Of a stretch of DNA of 64,000 nucleotides, positions 63,174 to 64,000 are shown one piece after another (positions within the stretch are counted from its first letter, which is position 1; each line of letters begins with the position of its first letter). This DNA comes from a bacterium (GTDB lineage: Bacteria > Sysuimicrobiota > Sysuimicrobiia > Sysuimicrobiales > Humicultoraceae), in assembly GCA_031082185.1 (NCBI GenBank), contig JAVHLI010000005.1, positions 1 to 64,000 on the forward strand. The letters are read 5' to 3'. The notes below the pieces were generated by a model that saw only the letters and a list, made by a program, of their open reading frames with translations, was not told the DNA's origin and did not search any database. Both the position numbers and the translations under genes were made by a program.

Positions 63174-64000
63174 CTAGCGCCCCGACAGCGCGCCCGGACG
63201 GACGGATCGAAACCCCAGGTCCAGCAACTGCTCCGCGTCACCGAAAACGTTGCGGCTGTTGAGCACCACCACGAGGATCTGCCGGCCGTCCCGCGTGGCC
63301 GAGGCAACCAGCGAAGGCCCTGACGCCGCGGTCCACCCGGTCTTCACCCCATCGGCCCCAGGATAGCGACCGAGAAGCTGGTTGGTGTTGACGAGGCGCT
63401 GGGGCGGTCGGCCAGGCCGTATCAGGTCCCAGGTCTCGGTGCGCACGAGCGCTGCGAGATCCGCGTTGCGCAGTGCGTGCCGCGCGATCAGGGCAAGGTC
63501 GAGGGCGGTGCTGTGGTGCCCCGAGGCCTCAAACCCGTGCGGGTTGACAAACTGGCTCTCGTGGGCGCCCAACTGTCGCGCCCTGGCGTTCATCTCTTCG
63601 ACAAAGCGCTCGGTATTGACGAAGGCCCCTTCAGCCACCGCCACCGCTGCGTCGTTCGCCGAGCGGAGCATCATCGCCAGCAGCAGATCCCTGATCGGCC
63701 ACTTCTCCCCGGCCTCCAGACCAATGACTGCTCCCTGACGCTGGGCGGAAGCGCGGGCACTCACCGTGACGACCGCGCCGGCAGGCAGGCGCTCGAGGGC
63801 GATGATCGCGGTTAGGATCTTCGTGGTGGACGCCGGAGGCCACCGGCGGTGCGCCTCGCGCGCGTGCAGGATGCGGCCGGTCCTGGCATCCATGACGATC
63901 GCGGCGGTGGGTCCATCGGGTGCGGTGGGTCCGGCATAGGCCGGCGCCGTACTCGCCGGTTCCACCGCGCACACCGCCAGCAGCAGACCCGCGAGCAGGG
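63174..64000 (-). CDS. dacA: D-alanyl-D-alanine carboxypeptidase (penicillin-binding protein, S11), 5' end outside the window
   Basis: At least 275 residues; the gene runs past position 64000, where the frame still encodes a hydrophobic signal stretch (LLAGLLLAVCAVEPAS). S11 motifs: SxxK in RWPPASTTKILTAIIALERL, SxN in MLRSANDAAVAVAEGA, and KTG in GADGVKTGWTAASGPSLVAS. It removes the terminal D-Ala from peptidoglycan stem peptides outside the membrane. The C-terminal PBP5 beta domain is absent; the protein ends soon after LVVVLNSRNVFGDAEQLLDL, as in DacF-like short forms. Confidence 0.95.
   Translation of the reverse strand, partial: LLAGLLLAVCAVEPASTAPAYAGPTAPDGPTAAIVMDARTGRILHAREAHRRWPPASTTKILTAIIALERLPAGAVVTVSARASAQRQGAVIGLEAGEKWPIRDLLLAMMLRSANDAAVAVAEGAFVNTERFVEEMNARARQLGAHESQFVNPHGFEASGHHSTALDLALIARHALRNADLAALVRTETWDLIRPGRPPQRLVNTNQLLGRYPGADGVKTGWTAASGPSLVASATRDGRQILVVVLNSRNVFGDAEQLLDLGFRSVRPGALSGR

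Noticed and set aside
1-64000. CRISPR array or rRNA genes
   Set aside because: No regularly spaced direct repeats and no rRNA signature sequences were seen. The only regular repeats are the arm-type boxes and the 237-bp domain repeat.

Overview
The window is chromosomal DNA of a GC-rich bacterium (roughly two thirds G+C by eye), densely packed with short intergenic gaps and many 1-8 bp gene overlaps. It has no rRNA and no CRISPR array. The Thermus-type isocitrate dehydrogenase with a C-terminal extension, PlsY/PlsC phospholipid synthesis, the IspH isoprenoid route, an oxygen-sensitive NifJ-type PFOR and many binding-protein transporters suggest a free-living heterotroph of a poorly characterised lineage. 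I do not assign a phylum.

Layout. 0-5.4 kb: ugpB-ugpA-ugpE (glycerol-3-phosphate type importer), then a P1 peptidase and a dihydroorotate-dehydrogenase-like protein in one operon with the large PFOR nifJ (to 8.9 kb). 9.1 kb: tRNA-Arg(UCG). 9.2-12.9 kb: copper module (TlpA-like thioredoxin, CopZ, CopA, CsoR) behind a visible promoter and CsoR-type operator. 13.0-14.5 kb: icd. 14.5-19.8 kb: a catabolic operon (creatininase remnant, KDG kinase, 2-hydroxyacid dehydrogenase, DMT exporter, amidohydrolase, hydrolase chimera). Both ends of this operon carry a rearranged gene. 19.8-22.9 kb: M23 peptidase, NimA/PNPOx-like protein, 4Fe-4S protein.

23.0-35.2 kb is an integration hot spot at the 3' end of tRNA-Pro(GGG). 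A 10.7 kb element (24363-35145) is bounded by perfect 56-bp att repeats. It carries an integrase in an autoregulated operon, a DnaB-like helicase, an Hjc-like nuclease, a large terminase and small phage-like proteins. It has no recognisable portal, capsid or tail gene, which is a phage-satellite-like gene set or a stripped prophage. Left of it, a third, diverged tRNA-Pro 3' fragment and a broken higBA toxin-antitoxin module mark an older related element. Short 9-bp motifs with 11-bp periodicity, probably arm-type integrase sites, sit beside these att copies.

35.2-38.1 kb: plsY-der-ispH. 38.2-44.1 kb: a plus-strand operon tctC-tctB-tctA, Gfo/Idh oxidoreductase, glpD. 44.1-49.7 kb: a minus-strand operon of binding protein, ATPase and fused double permease with a HAD phosphatase and a glycerophosphodiester phosphodiesterase, which probably feeds glycerol-3-phosphate to GlpD. 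50.2 kb: a diacylglycerol-kinase-family lipid kinase. 51.2-58.4 kb: a type II secretion / type IV pilus-like operon (HTH protein, GspE with an N-terminal winged-helix-like extension, GspF, two tandem major pilins, four minor pseudopilins, one carrying a large lectin-like insertion). 58.4-59.1 kb: Phd/VapC toxin-antitoxin pair. 59.1-64 kb: plsC, cmk, a BtuD-type ATPase, a BtuF-type binding protein (no permease between them), a methyltransferase, and a penicillin-binding DD-carboxypeptidase running off the window edge.

Glycerol-3-phosphate is a recurring theme: two candidate importers, GDPD, GlpD, PlsY, PlsC and a lipid kinase all lie in this window, linking uptake of phospholipid headgroups to central metabolism and membrane synthesis.
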